From: Duganella radicis
GTDB taxonomy: Bacteria > Pseudomonadota > Gammaproteobacteria > Burkholderiales > Burkholderiaceae_D
Assembly: GCF_009720825.1 (NCBI RefSeq)
Contig: NZ_WNKY01000001.1
Location: 496,001 to 560,000, forward strand
Direction of reading: 5' to 3'
DNA length: 64,000 bases
Part shown: positions 27,072 through 37,585 of the stretch, in pieces
Layout of the letters: each line of letters begins with the position of its first letter
Position numbering within the stretch: the stretch's first letter is position 1
Made by a program: the position numbers and the translations under genes
The notes under the pieces: generated by a model
Database searches by the model: none
Seen by the model: the letters and a program-made list of their open reading frames with translations, nothing else
Told to the model about the DNA's origin: nothing

Positions 27072-27091
27072 TAGTACGCTAATTTGTACTA
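27072..27091 (-). promoter_or_regulatory. Perfect dyad upstream of the six-gene cluster
   Basis: TAGTAC-N8-GTACTA lies 35-54 bp before the first start codon of the giant-protein cluster, in the only AT-rich stretch between it and pcaD. It could be an operator or a small hairpin. No convincing -35/-10 pair was found next to it. Confidence 0.3.
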
Positions 27092-27156
27092 TTGTCGGAT
27101 TGGCCCTAAATCCGCCAATCTCGCGCAACACTATCAAAATGGTAGAGTTAGCCCGG

Positions 27157-27905
27157 CTATTCAGACAGAAAATCCGTGAGCGCCTGATTGAATGCGTGCT
27201 CAGCTTCGATGTTGGAAATGTGCGAGGCGGCCAGCGTCGCCACGCGCGAATGTGGGATGTATTGGCGCATGGCTTCGGCATCGGCCGCGGTGGTGACCGG
27301 GTCGCTGGCGCCGGCGATCAACAGCGTGGGTATGGTGATGCCATGGATCTGTGCGCGCAGGTCGGCCTCGGCCAGCGCGTCGCAGCAGCCGGCATAACCC
27401 TCCGGGCTGCTGTTGCGCAGCGTTGCCACCAGCGAGGCGACGCGCTGCGGCTCGCGCCGCACGAAATCCGGCGTAAACCAGCGGCCCGCCGCGCCGTCGG
27501 CCACCGCATCCAGCCCGCCCGCCCTCACCTGCGCCGCGCGGTCTTGCCAGCCTTGCGGCGTGCCGATGCGCGGCGCGGAATTGGCGATGATGAGCTTATT
27601 CAAGCGCTGCGGCGCATGGATGCCCAGCCACTGCGCGATCGCGCCGCCCATCGACAGGCCGCAGAAGTGCACGCGCCCGATCTCCAGCCTGTCGAGCAGC
27701 GACAGCACGTCCTGGCCCAGGCCCGCCAGCGTGACCGGTCCTGGCCGGGGGCCGGAACCGCCGTGGCCGCGCGTGTCATAACGCAGGAGGCGGAAGTCGT
27801 TTTTGAAGAACGCGGTCTGCGCATCCCACATGCTCATGTCGGTGCCGAGCGAGTTGGAGAACATCAGCCACGGCTTGCCGCGCTGGCCGTCAATCCGATA
27901 GTGCA

Positions 27906-27909
<4 letters not shown>
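27157..27909 (-). CDS. pcaD: 3-oxoadipate enol-lactonase
   Basis: A 250-aa alpha/beta hydrolase that opens 3-oxoadipate enol-lactone to 3-oxoadipate, the last ring-derived step of the catechol branch. It has the nucleophile elbow GLSMGG (Ser ~86), the oxyanion-side SLGTDMSMW segment, RYDTRGHGGS, a GASDPV acid loop and the catalytic His in ASHISNIE (~230). Length and motifs fit PcaD/CatD. It is the last gene of the cat/ben operon; its ATG overlaps the benD stop. The first of two adjacent ATGs gives the ATGA coupling, so I kept it. The next enzymes, a CoA transferase and thiolase (pcaIJ/pcaF), are not in this window. Confidence 0.92.
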
Positions 27910-30196
<2,287 letters not shown>

Positions 30197-30200
<4 letters not shown>

Positions 30201-31552
30201 TTCGCTGCTCCTTCCGCCTTCATGGCCTTCTTCATCACGTCCAGCCAGTAGCGGTGCTGGATGGTGTACAGGCCCTCGTCTTCGGTCTTCACACCGCTCA
30301 GCACAGGATGGAGACCGATCTCGCGGGCGGCGGCATCGGCGCCCTGCACCCAGTGTTTCGCGCCACGGCACATATCGTTCCATTCCAACGCGATGCCCTT
30401 GTAGCCCTGTTGGCAGGCGCGGAATTCTTCCAGATCGTCCGGGGTTGCCATGCCGCTGACGTTGAAGAAGTCTTCGTACTGGCGGATGCGGCGTGCGCGG
30501 GCTTCGTCCGATTCGCCTTTCGGTGCGATGCAATAGATGGTCACCTCGGTTTTATCGACCGAGATGGGACGCAGCAGGCGGATTTGCGAGCCGAATTGGT
30601 CCATCAGGTACACATTCGGATACAGGCACAGATTGCGCGAGCGTTCGATCATCCAGTCCGCCGTGGCGCCGCCAAACTGCTCGGCGTATTCCGCGCGGCG
30701 CGGATAGTTGGGACGATCCTGTGGATTGGCCCACTGGGTCCACAACAGCAGGTGGCCGTGCTCGAAGGCGTAGAACCCGCCGCCCTGCTTGCCCCAGTTA
30801 CCGGCATCCATGGCCTTGATCTTGTCTTCGCGCGCCGCTTCTTCCTTGCGTCGGTTGGTGGTGGCCGCGTAGTTCCAGTGCACCGCCGAGACGTGATAGC
30901 CGTCTGCGCCATTTTCGGCTTGCAGCTTCCAGTTGCCTTCAAAAGTGTAGGTCGAGGAGCCACGCAGCACCTCCAGCCCGTCGGCCGACTGGTTGACGAT
31001 CATGTCGATGATCTTGGCGGCTTCGCCGAGGAAGTCCTTGAGCGGGGCCACGTCGTCATTCAGGCTGCCGAACAGGAAGCCTTTGTAGCTCTCGAAACGG
31101 GCCACACGTTTCAGGTCGTGCGAGCCTTCCTTGTTGAAGCAGTCCGGATAGCCTGCGTCTTCCGGGTCCTTCACTTTCAGCAGTTTGCCGTTGTTGTTAA
31201 AGGTCCAGCCGTGGAATGGGCAGGTGTAGGTCGCCTTGTTGCCGCGCTTGTGGCGGCACAACTGCGCGCCGCGATGCGTGCAGGCGTTGATGAAGGCATT
31301 CAGCTCGCCCTGTCGATTACGCGCGATGAAGATCGGCTGGCGGCCGATGTGCGTGGTGTAGTAATCGTTGTTGTTCGGGATCTGGCTTTCGTGGGCGAGA
31401 TAAATCCAGTTGCCCTCGAAGATGTGCTTCATCTCTAGTTCAAACAATTCAGGATCGGTAAAGGCGGCGCGGTGCAGGCGGTAATCGCCTTTGTCGTGAT
31501 CCTCGACCAGATACTGGTCGATGGATGGCTTGGCTTTATGGATCGGGATCAT
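30197..31552 (-). CDS. benA: Benzoate 1,2-dioxygenase large (alpha) subunit
   Basis: A 451-aa catalytic subunit of the Rieske oxygenase. The Rieske ligands are Cys91 and His93 in CTHRG and Cys111 and His114 in CPFHGW. The mononuclear-iron ligands lie in [15 protein letters not shown] (His220, His225), with the bridging Asp217. It adds both atoms of O2 to benzoate. Length and gene order catA-benA-benB-benC-benD are those of benzoate rather than toluate operons, though toluate dioxygenase (XylX) is a close relative, so some substituted benzoates could be substrates. Confidence 0.96.
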
Positions 31553-31562
31553 GGCTCGCCTC

Positions 31563-32483
31563 TTATGCCACGGCGCGCACGCGCTCTACTTCCGCTGCCG
31601 GTGCGGCCTCGCGCTCGGCATACAGGCAGAAATCGAAGTCGATTTCTGCGTATGGCTTGTCCAGGCCTTTAGCGCTGATCCTGGCGGCATCCGTGATGTG
31701 GCGCACGGCCGGCACCAGGCCTTCACGGCTGGCGAAGGCGAAATCGTCCCACAGGTATTCGTCGCCATCGATGTTGATCTGGGTGGTCAGCTTGCGCTGG
31801 CCTTCGGCGCTGATGAAGAAGTGGATGTGCGCCGGGCGATGGCCATGGCGTCCCAACTGGTCCAGCAGGCGCTGGGTGGTGCCGTCCGGCGGGCAGCTGT
31901 AGCCGACCGGCAGGAAGCTGCGGAACTGGTAGCGGCCTTCGCCATCGGTGTAGATGGTGCGGCGCAGGTTGAATGGCGATTGGGTCTTGTCGAAGAAGGA
32001 GTAGCCGCCCATCAGATTGCAGTGCCAGACCTCGACCTTGGCGTTGGCCAGCGGCTTGCCTTGCTCGTCGCGCACCGTCCCTTGCATGAACAGGACTTCG
32101 GCCTTGTCGACTTCCGTTCCGTCATCGAGACGCGCGTAGCCTTTGCTTTCCGGCGCGCCGGCCACGTACAGCGGGCCTTCGATGGTGCGCGGCGTGCCGC
32201 CTGTCAGGCCGGCCCTGGCTTCCGCTTCGTCGGCGCGGATGTCGAGGAAGCGTTCCAGGCCCAGGCCAGGTGCCAGCAGGCCCAGTTCATTGCGTACGCC
32301 GGCTTCGCGCAGATATTCCAGGCCGGCCCAGAATTCGGTCGCCTGGATGTCCAGGTCTTCGATGGTTTTGCACAGGGCGCCGACCAGGCCAGCGACGACT
32401 TGCTGCACGCGCGGATTGGCGGGTTTGGTGGCGCTGTCGATGATCCAGCTTTTTACCAGTGCGTCGATTTCTTGATGGTTCAT
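31563..32483 (-). CDS. catA: Catechol 1,2-dioxygenase (intradiol)
   Basis: A 306-aa non-haem iron(III) dioxygenase cleaving catechol to cis,cis-muconate. The four iron ligands are visible at the expected spacing: Tyr161 (MGGYSFFD), Tyr195 (GYSCPPDG), His219 and His221 (HRPAHIHF). The N-terminal helical dimerisation domain ([18 protein letters not shown]) is present. It lies 10 nt before benA, so benzoate activation and ring cleavage are made from one transcript. Confidence 0.97.
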   Translation of the reverse strand: MNHQEIDALVKSWIIDSATKPANPRVQQVVAGLVGALCKTIEDLDIQATEFWAGLEYLREAGVRNELGLLAPGLGLERFLDIRADEAEARAGLTGGTPRTIEGPLYVAGAPESKGYARLDDGTEVDKAEVLFMQGTVRDEQGKPLANAKVEVWHCNLMGGYSFFDKTQSPFNLRRTIYTDGEGRYQFRSFLPVGYSCPPDGTTQRLLDQLGRHGHRPAHIHFFISAEGQRKLTTQINIDGDEYLWDDFAFASREGLVPAVRHITDAARISAKGLDKPYAEIDFDFCLYAEREAAPAAEVERVRAVA

Positions 32484-32508
32484 GTTTGTCTCCTTTTGGT
32501 GTGTGAAT

Positions 32509-32799
32509 TTAAGTGTCGGTATCGCGGATTGAGGATGGATGCCGGCACATGGGGCTTACTTCGATCTTCATGTAGGGGAACAGCGGCAGCGAAGTCAGAA
32601 GCGTGTGCAGCTCGTCGACGCTTTCGACGTCGAACACGCTGTAGTTGGCGTACTGCCCGGCGATGCGCCACAGGTGGCGCCACTTGCCGCTGCGTTGCAG
32701 GCCTTGCGCCAGCTCGCGCTCATTCTTTTTGAGTTCATCCGCTTGCGCGGCCGGCATGGCCGGCGGCAGCTGGACGTCCATACGTACGTGGAACAGCAT
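32509..32799 (-). CDS. catC: Muconolactone delta-isomerase
   Basis: A 96-aa ferredoxin-like-fold enzyme converting (+)-muconolactone to 3-oxoadipate enol-lactone. The typical start MLFHVRMDVQLPP, the KNERELAQGLQ helix and GKWRHLWRIAGQYANYSVFDV are present, followed by the LPLFPYMKIEVSPMCRHPSS end. Length is as in known CatC. It lies between catB (12 nt) and catA (25 nt) in the operon. Confidence 0.97.
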   Translation of the reverse strand: MLFHVRMDVQLPPAMPAAQADELKKNERELAQGLQRSGKWRHLWRIAGQYANYSVFDVESVDELHTLLTSLPLFPYMKIEVSPMCRHPSSIRDTDT

Positions 32800-32811
32800 T
32801 GCAGTCTCCTC

Positions 32812-33921
32812 TTACTTGCGGCGCAGGTACGCCAGTTTTTCCATGTCGATGTCGACGCCGAGTCCCGGTCCGGTGGGCACTTGCAGCATGAAGTCCTTGT
32901 AGACCAGCGGCGTGCGCAGCACTTCCTCGGTCAGCAGCAGTGGACCAAACAGCTCGGTGCCGGCCGACAGGTCGGTGAAAGTCGAAAACAAGTGCGCCGA
33001 TGCCGCCGTGCCGACGCCGCCTTCCAGCATGGTGCCGCCGTACAGGCTGACGCCGGACAGCTGTGCCACCGTGGCGACTTGCGTGGCCGGGATCAAGCCG
33101 CCGGACTGGGTGATCTTCACCGCGAAGACATCGGCGGCGGAGGCGTTGGCGAAAGCCAGTGCATCCTGCGGGCCATGCAGAGCTTCGTCGGCCATGATGG
33201 AGACGGCGTAGCGCTGTGCCAGCCGCGCCATGGCGGCGGTGTTCTCGGCGCGCACCGGCTGCTCGATCAGATCGACGCCGCCGGCTTCCAGCGCGGCGAT
33301 GCCCTGCACCGCTTCCAGCTCGCTCCACGCCTGGTTGACGTCTACCCGCACGCTGACGGCGTCGCCCAAGGCCTTCTTTATCGCCAGCACGTGCTTCACA
33401 TCGTCGGCCACCGGGCGCGCGCCGATCTTGAGTTTGAAGATGCGGTGGCGGCGCTTCTCCAGCATCAGCTCCGCTTCGGCGATGTCCTTGGCGGTGTCGC
33501 CGCTGGCCAGCGTCCACGCCACCGGCAGCGCATCGCGCACACGGCCGCCGAGCAATTCGCTGAGTGGTATGCCGAGGCGGCGCGCCTGCGCATCCAGCAG
33601 CGCGGTCTCGATAGCGCATTTGGCGAAGCGGTTGCCCTGGATGATCTTGCGGACCTTGGCCATGGCCTTGGCTACCTCGCTCGCTTCCATGCCGATCAGC
33701 AGCGGCGCGATGTGGGTGTCGATATTGACCTTGATGCTGTCCGGGCTCTCTTCGCCGTAGTTCAATCCACCGATGGTGGTGGCCTCGCCCCAACCCTCGA
33801 TACCGTCGGCGCAGGTGACGCGCACCAGCACCAGCGTTTGCGTATTCATCGTCGCGACCGAGAGCTTGTGCGGACGGATGGTCGGCACCTCGGCGAGGAT
33901 GACTTCGATGTTCTGAATCAT
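32812..33921 (-). CDS. catB: Muconate cycloisomerase
   Basis: A 369-aa enolase-superfamily enzyme that lactonises cis,cis-muconate. The catalytic Lys pair is in FKLKIG (~163/165); the metal ligands are in VDVNQAW (Asp194), LIEQPV and MADEAL. I start it at MIQNIEV (33921) because the sequence upstream is promoter: a -35/-10 pair and two LysR half-site pairs lie at 33953-34018. It is the first gene of the catBCA-benABCD-pcaD operon and is divergent from the LysR regulator. No clear Shine-Dalgarno was seen before the start. Confidence 0.95.
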   Translation of the reverse strand: MIQNIEVILAEVPTIRPHKLSVATMNTQTLVLVRVTCADGIEGWGEATTIGGLNYGEESPDSIKVNIDTHIAPLLIGMEASEVAKAMAKVRKIIQGNRFAKCAIETALLDAQARRLGIPLSELLGGRVRDALPVAWTLASGDTAKDIAEAELMLEKRRHRIFKLKIGARPVADDVKHVLAIKKALGDAVSVRVDVNQAWSELEAVQGIAALEAGGVDLIEQPVRAENTAAMARLAQRYAVSIMADEALHGPQDALAFANASAADVFAVKITQSGGLIPATQVATVAQLSGVSLYGGTMLEGGVGTAASAHLFSTFTDLSAGTELFGPLLLTEEVLRTPLVYKDFMLQVPTGPGLGVDIDMEKLAYLRRK

Positions 33922-33952
33922 ATTTAGTTTGTATAATTGATCGGATAAGTAC

Positions 33953-34018
33953 ACAATATTCTTCAAGAAGCTTGCCGTCCAACACCGATTTAGCATGATT
34001 TTCATACCCGGAAGGTAT
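33953..34018 (-). promoter_or_regulatory. catB promoter with double LysR operator
   Basis: ATAC-N7-GTAT (34004-34018) is the BenM/CatR-type site. Seven bases further toward catB lies a second, imperfect one, ATGC-N7-GTGT on the minus strand (33982-33996), joining a TTGGAC -35 (33977-33982). With an 18-bp spacer the -10 is TATTGT (33953-33958). The strong site also contains the GGAAGG ribosome-binding site of the divergent regulator gene, so binding there could repress the regulator itself. An almost identical layout precedes benE. Confidence 0.75.
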
Positions 34019-34021
34019 GCA

Positions 34022-34936
34022 ATGGAATTACGTCATTTACGATACTTCGTCGCTGTCGCCGACGAGAAGAATTTCACCCGCGCCGCCGAGCGTTTGCATA
34101 TCGCGCAGCCGCCGCTGAGCCGCCAGATCCAGCAACTGGAGGAGGAACTGGGCGTGGAACTGATTGAAAAAGGCACGCGGCCGGTGAAGCTGACCGAGGC
34201 CGGCGCCTTCTTCCACGCGCATGCGCAGGAGCTGCTGGCCAAAGCGGCGGAACTCAAAACCATGACCCAGCGTGTGGGCAAAATCGAACGCACCTTGTCG
34301 ATCGGCTTTGTGGCGTCCACGCTGTATGGCCTGTTGCCGCGCATCGTGCGGCGCTACCGCATGTTGCATCCGGAAGTGGATGTGACCTTCCACGAACTGA
34401 CCACGATGCAGCAGATACAGGCGCTGAAGGATGGCGTGATCGATGTTGGCTTTGGACGCGTGAAAAGCGAAGACCCGAACATCCGCCGCATCGTGTTGCG
34501 CGAGGAACGGCTGGTGATGGCGCTGCCGGCCGCGCATCCGCGCGCGGCATCGTCCGATCCCTTGAGTCTCGTCGACCTGCAATCGGAAACCCTGCTGGTC
34601 TATCCGAAGACGCCGCGCCCGAGCTTTGCCGACCAAGTGCTGTCGGTGCTGTCCGAGCGGGCGATTGTGCCGTTGAAGATTATCGAAGTACGCGAATTGC
34701 AAATCGCGATTGGCCTGGTCGCCGCCGGCCAGGGCGTGGCCATCGTGCCGGAAAGCGTGCAAGGCATGCGGCGGGATGACGTGGTATTTCGCGCCCTCAC
34801 CGACCGGCATGCGGTGTCGCCGGTGATGTTCAGCGTGCGCAAACTGGATCGCACGGAAGAACTGCAAAAGATGCTGGCCGTGATCTACGATGTGTACGAC
34901 GCGGCCGGCATCAGCTACATCCGCGAGACGCTTTAA
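34022..34936 (+). CDS. catR: LysR-type regulator of the ben/cat genes (CatR/BenM-like)
   Basis: A 304-aa LysR-family activator with an N-terminal winged helix-turn-helix (MELRHLRYFVAVADEKNFTRAAERLHIAQPPLSRQ pattern, residues 1-60) and a C-terminal effector domain with the GFVASTLYGLLPRIVRRYR and IGLVAAGQGVAIVPES blocks typical of CatR/BenM/CatM. Those proteins sense cis,cis-muconate, sometimes with benzoate. It is divergent from catB with the operator between them, and converges with benK, the stop codons sharing TTAA. The start at 34022 follows GGAAGG at a good distance; an upstream in-frame ATG would lie across the operator. Confidence 0.93.
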   Translation: MELRHLRYFVAVADEKNFTRAAERLHIAQPPLSRQIQQLEEELGVELIEKGTRPVKLTEAGAFFHAHAQELLAKAAELKTMTQRVGKIERTLSIGFVASTLYGLLPRIVRRYRMLHPEVDVTFHELTTMQQIQALKDGVIDVGFGRVKSEDPNIRRIVLREERLVMALPAAHPRAASSDPLSLVDLQSETLLVYPKTPRPSFADQVLSVLSERAIVPLKIIEVRELQIAIGLVAAGQGVAIVPESVQGMRRDDVVFRALTDRHAVSPVMFSVRKLDRTEELQKMLAVIYDVYDAAGISYIRETL

Positions 34937-36273
34937 GCGGCTTGCGCTTGTGGCGCCTGCACTGCGGCGGAGGCCGAGCGGCCATGGCGGATCAGCGACA
35001 CGGCGACGGTCGCAATCACCGCCGGAATCGCGATGGCCACAAAGTTCTGCTCCAGCGGCAGTTGCATGCCGACCAGCGTGCCGATCACAATCGGCGCCAG
35101 GATCGCACCGCTGCGCCCCACACCGGACGCCCAGCCGATGCCGGTCGAGCGCACCGCCGCTGGATAGAACTGGCCTGCGTAGGCATAGGTCACGATCTGC
35201 GTGCCGATGGTGGAAGCGCCAGCCAGGCCAACCAGCACATACAGCACCTCGGTCGGCACTTTGTAGCCCAGCAGCGTGATGGACACCGCCGCCAGCGCAT
35301 ACATGCCCACCAAAACGTACTTGATGTGGAAACGGTCCGCCAGCCAGCCGCCGCCGACCGCACCGATCACCGCGCCAAAATTCAGCACCAGCACAAAGGT
35401 CAGCGCGGAGCCAAGGCTGTAGCCTGCGCTGGCCATCAGCTTGGCCAGCCACGAGCTCAAGGCGTACACCATGAACAGGCACATAAAGAAGGCAATCCAG
35501 AACATCACCGTGCTGAAGCCACGGCCATCCTGGAACAGCTTACCGATAGGCGCACCTTCCGCGCGGTCATGCGCCGGCACGGCGTAGCGGTCGGTGGCAC
35601 CGACCACATACTGGGGCTCCATGCGCGTCAGGATGCTTTGCAGTTCGCCGATGCGGGCCTGACGGATCAGGAACGGCATCGATTCCGGCAGCGTCTTCAG
35701 GATGAAAGGAATCAGCACGACGGGCACGCCGGCTGCCAGGAATACCGACTGCCAGCCGTAGGCCTCGATCATGCCCTTGCCCAGCAGCGCCGCCAGCATG
35801 CCGCCGACCGCGTAGCCGCTGAACATCAGCGTCACCATGGTCGAGCGGATTTTGCGTGGCGAGTACTCCGTCATCTGCGCCACCACATTCGGCATCACCC
35901 CGCCGATGCCCAGGCCGGCGAGGAAGCGCATGGCGCTGAACACGTAGGGATCGGTGGTCAGGCCGGCGGCGGCGGTGAAGACACTGAACAAGGCCAGGCA
36001 AATGGCGATGGCGCGTGGCCGGCCGATGCGGTCCGCCACCGTGCCGAGGAAAATCGCGCCAAACATCATGCCGAACAGCGCGGAGCTGACCATGAAGCCG
36101 GCGTTTTGCGCCGTCACGCCCATGCTTTTCATGATGGATGGCAGCGCGATGCCGGCGACGGCCAGGTCATAGCCGTCGCAAATGATGATGATGGCGCACC
36201 ACGCCAGGATGCCGGCGTGGAAGCGGTTGAAACGTGCGTTGTCCGCTAGTTTGTGAATGTCGATGTGCTGCAT
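34933..36273 (-). CDS. benK: Benzoate/aromatic acid MFS transporter
   Basis: A 446-aa major facilitator of the aromatic acid:H+ symporter group with 12 predicted membrane helices. The AAHS signature DGYDLAVAGIALPSIM is in helix 1, and the loop 2-3 motif GTVADRIGRPRAI and loop 8-9 motif GWLADRF are intact. The position beside the ben/cat genes points to benzoate uptake (BenK), though related carriers take 4-hydroxybenzoate or muconate. It is downstream of benE (37-nt gap) and likely cotranscribed from the benE promoter. Confidence 0.9.
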   Translation of the reverse strand: MQHIDIHKLADNARFNRFHAGILAWCAIIIICDGYDLAVAGIALPSIMKSMGVTAQNAGFMVSSALFGMMFGAIFLGTVADRIGRPRAIAICLALFSVFTAAAGLTTDPYVFSAMRFLAGLGIGGVMPNVVAQMTEYSPRKIRSTMVTLMFSGYAVGGMLAALLGKGMIEAYGWQSVFLAAGVPVVLIPFILKTLPESMPFLIRQARIGELQSILTRMEPQYVVGATDRYAVPAHDRAEGAPIGKLFQDGRGFSTVMFWIAFFMCLFMVYALSSWLAKLMASAGYSLGSALTFVLVLNFGAVIGAVGGGWLADRFHIKYVLVGMYALAAVSITLLGYKVPTEVLYVLVGLAGASTIGTQIVTYAYAGQFYPAAVRSTGIGWASGVGRSGAILAPIVIGTLVGMQLPLEQNFVAIAIPAVIATVAVSLIRHGRSASAAVQAPQAQAA

Positions 36274-36310
36274 GATGCTAGTCTCCGTGTTGTAGTAGTG
36301 GTGGTGGAAT

Positions 36311-37489
36311 TCATATCGCGGGACGCAGCAGGCGATGTGCCGCCATGCCGATCAGGATGCCCCAGAAGGCCGAGCCCAGACCGAGGAAGGTCATGCCCGA
36401 AGCCGTGGCAAGGAAAGTCAGCACCGCCGCTTCGCGCTCCGGCGCGTTGGCGACTTGTGCCAGATTGGCGCTGATCGGGCCGATCAGCGCCAGCCCGGCC
36501 AGCGTGACGATCAGTTCTTTCGGCAGCGCGGCGAACAGCATCACCACCGAGCCGCCGCACAAGCCGGCAAGCAGGTAGAACACGCCGTTGGCGATGCCGG
36601 CCACGTAGCGTTTGGACGGGTCTTCATGCGCGTCGCGGCCGGTGCACATGGCGGCGGTGATGGCGGCGATGGCGATCGTGATGCCGCCGGCGAAAGCGGT
36701 GATGAAGGATGCGATGCTGTTGACCACCACCACGCGTCGCACCGGCACGTCGTAGCCGGCGCCTTTGAGGATGGCCATGCCTGGCAGGTATTGGCCGCTC
36801 AGGGTGGTCAGCACCAGCGGCAATGCCAGGCTGAAGGTGCTGGACCAGCTCCATTCCGGTGTGATGAACTGCGGCGTGACCAGTTGCAAGTGCACGCCGC
36901 CGAGATGCGTCTGCCCGGTCAGCGCGGCGATGGCAATGCCTGCCGCCAGCAGCAGCACCACGCTGTAGCGCGGATACAGGCGTTTGAAGATCAGGTACGC
37001 GGCCAGCATGCCGCACACCAGCAGCGGCAGCGTGGACATGCCCTTGAAAGCGTTCAGGCCAAACGGTAGCAATATCCCCGCCATCATGCCGCTGGCCACG
37101 CCCCTCGGCACGTGCGACATCAGGCGTTCAAAGCCGCCACTCAGGCCGATCGCCAGCAGCAGCAAGGACGCCGTCAGGTAGGCACCGACCGCCTCGTGGA
37201 TCGACAGCCCGGGAAAAAGAGGAATCAGCAGCGCGGTGCCGGGAGCGGACCACGCGGTGATGATGGGCGCCTTCAGCGTCCAGCTCAGGATGATGCCGGC
37301 CAGCGCCGCGCCCAGCGTGATGCCCCACACCCACGAGGCAAACATCTCATTCGACATCTGGCCTGCTTGCGCGGCCTGGTAAAAAATCGCCAGCGGACCG
37401 GCCAGCGATACCAGCACCGCCAGGAAGCCGGCGGCGATCGCCGATACGGAACTATCGGCCCAGCGCTGCGCGGCCAATGATGGTTGCAT
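36311..37489 (-). CDS. benE: BenE-family benzoate transporter
   Basis: A 392-aa membrane protein of the benzoate:H+ symporter family with about 12 helices. Family landmarks include AFSAPG-like ITAWSAPGTALL, SGMMAGILLPFGLNAFKG and the conserved NSIASFITAFAGGITIAIAAITAAMCTG block. It imports benzoate with protons. A second uptake gene (benK) follows directly, so the cell has two carriers. Its promoter carries the same double LysR operator as catB. Confidence 0.93.
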   Translation of the reverse strand: MQPSLAAQRWADSSVSAIAAGFLAVLVSLAGPLAIFYQAAQAGQMSNEMFASWVWGITLGAALAGIILSWTLKAPIITAWSAPGTALLIPLFPGLSIHEAVGAYLTASLLLLAIGLSGGFERLMSHVPRGVASGMMAGILLPFGLNAFKGMSTLPLLVCGMLAAYLIFKRLYPRYSVVLLLAAGIAIAALTGQTHLGGVHLQLVTPQFITPEWSWSSTFSLALPLVLTTLSGQYLPGMAILKGAGYDVPVRRVVVVNSIASFITAFAGGITIAIAAITAAMCTGRDAHEDPSKRYVAGIANGVFYLLAGLCGGSVVMLFAALPKELIVTLAGLALIGPISANLAQVANAPEREAAVLTFLATASGMTFLGLGSAFWGILIGMAAHRLLRPAI

Positions 37490-37521
37490 GGGTGTCTCCC
37501 GTGTTTTTGTCTTTGTCGCAG

Positions 37522-37585
37522 AGTAGACAAGTTACGGGAGACGGTCCAACACCGATTTAGTATGCCTTTGATACCTCGCGAGTAT
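37522..37585 (-). promoter_or_regulatory. benE promoter with double LysR operator
   Basis: ATAC-N7-GTAT at 37571-37585, then ATAC-N7-GTGT on the minus strand (37549-37563) exactly 7 bases further, overlapping a TTGGAC -35 (37544-37549) with a weak -10 TCTACT (37522-37527, 16-bp spacer). The 17 bases GTCCAACACCGATTTAG are identical to the catB promoter. The strong site abuts the stop codon of the phospholipase D-like gene. Confidence 0.75.
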
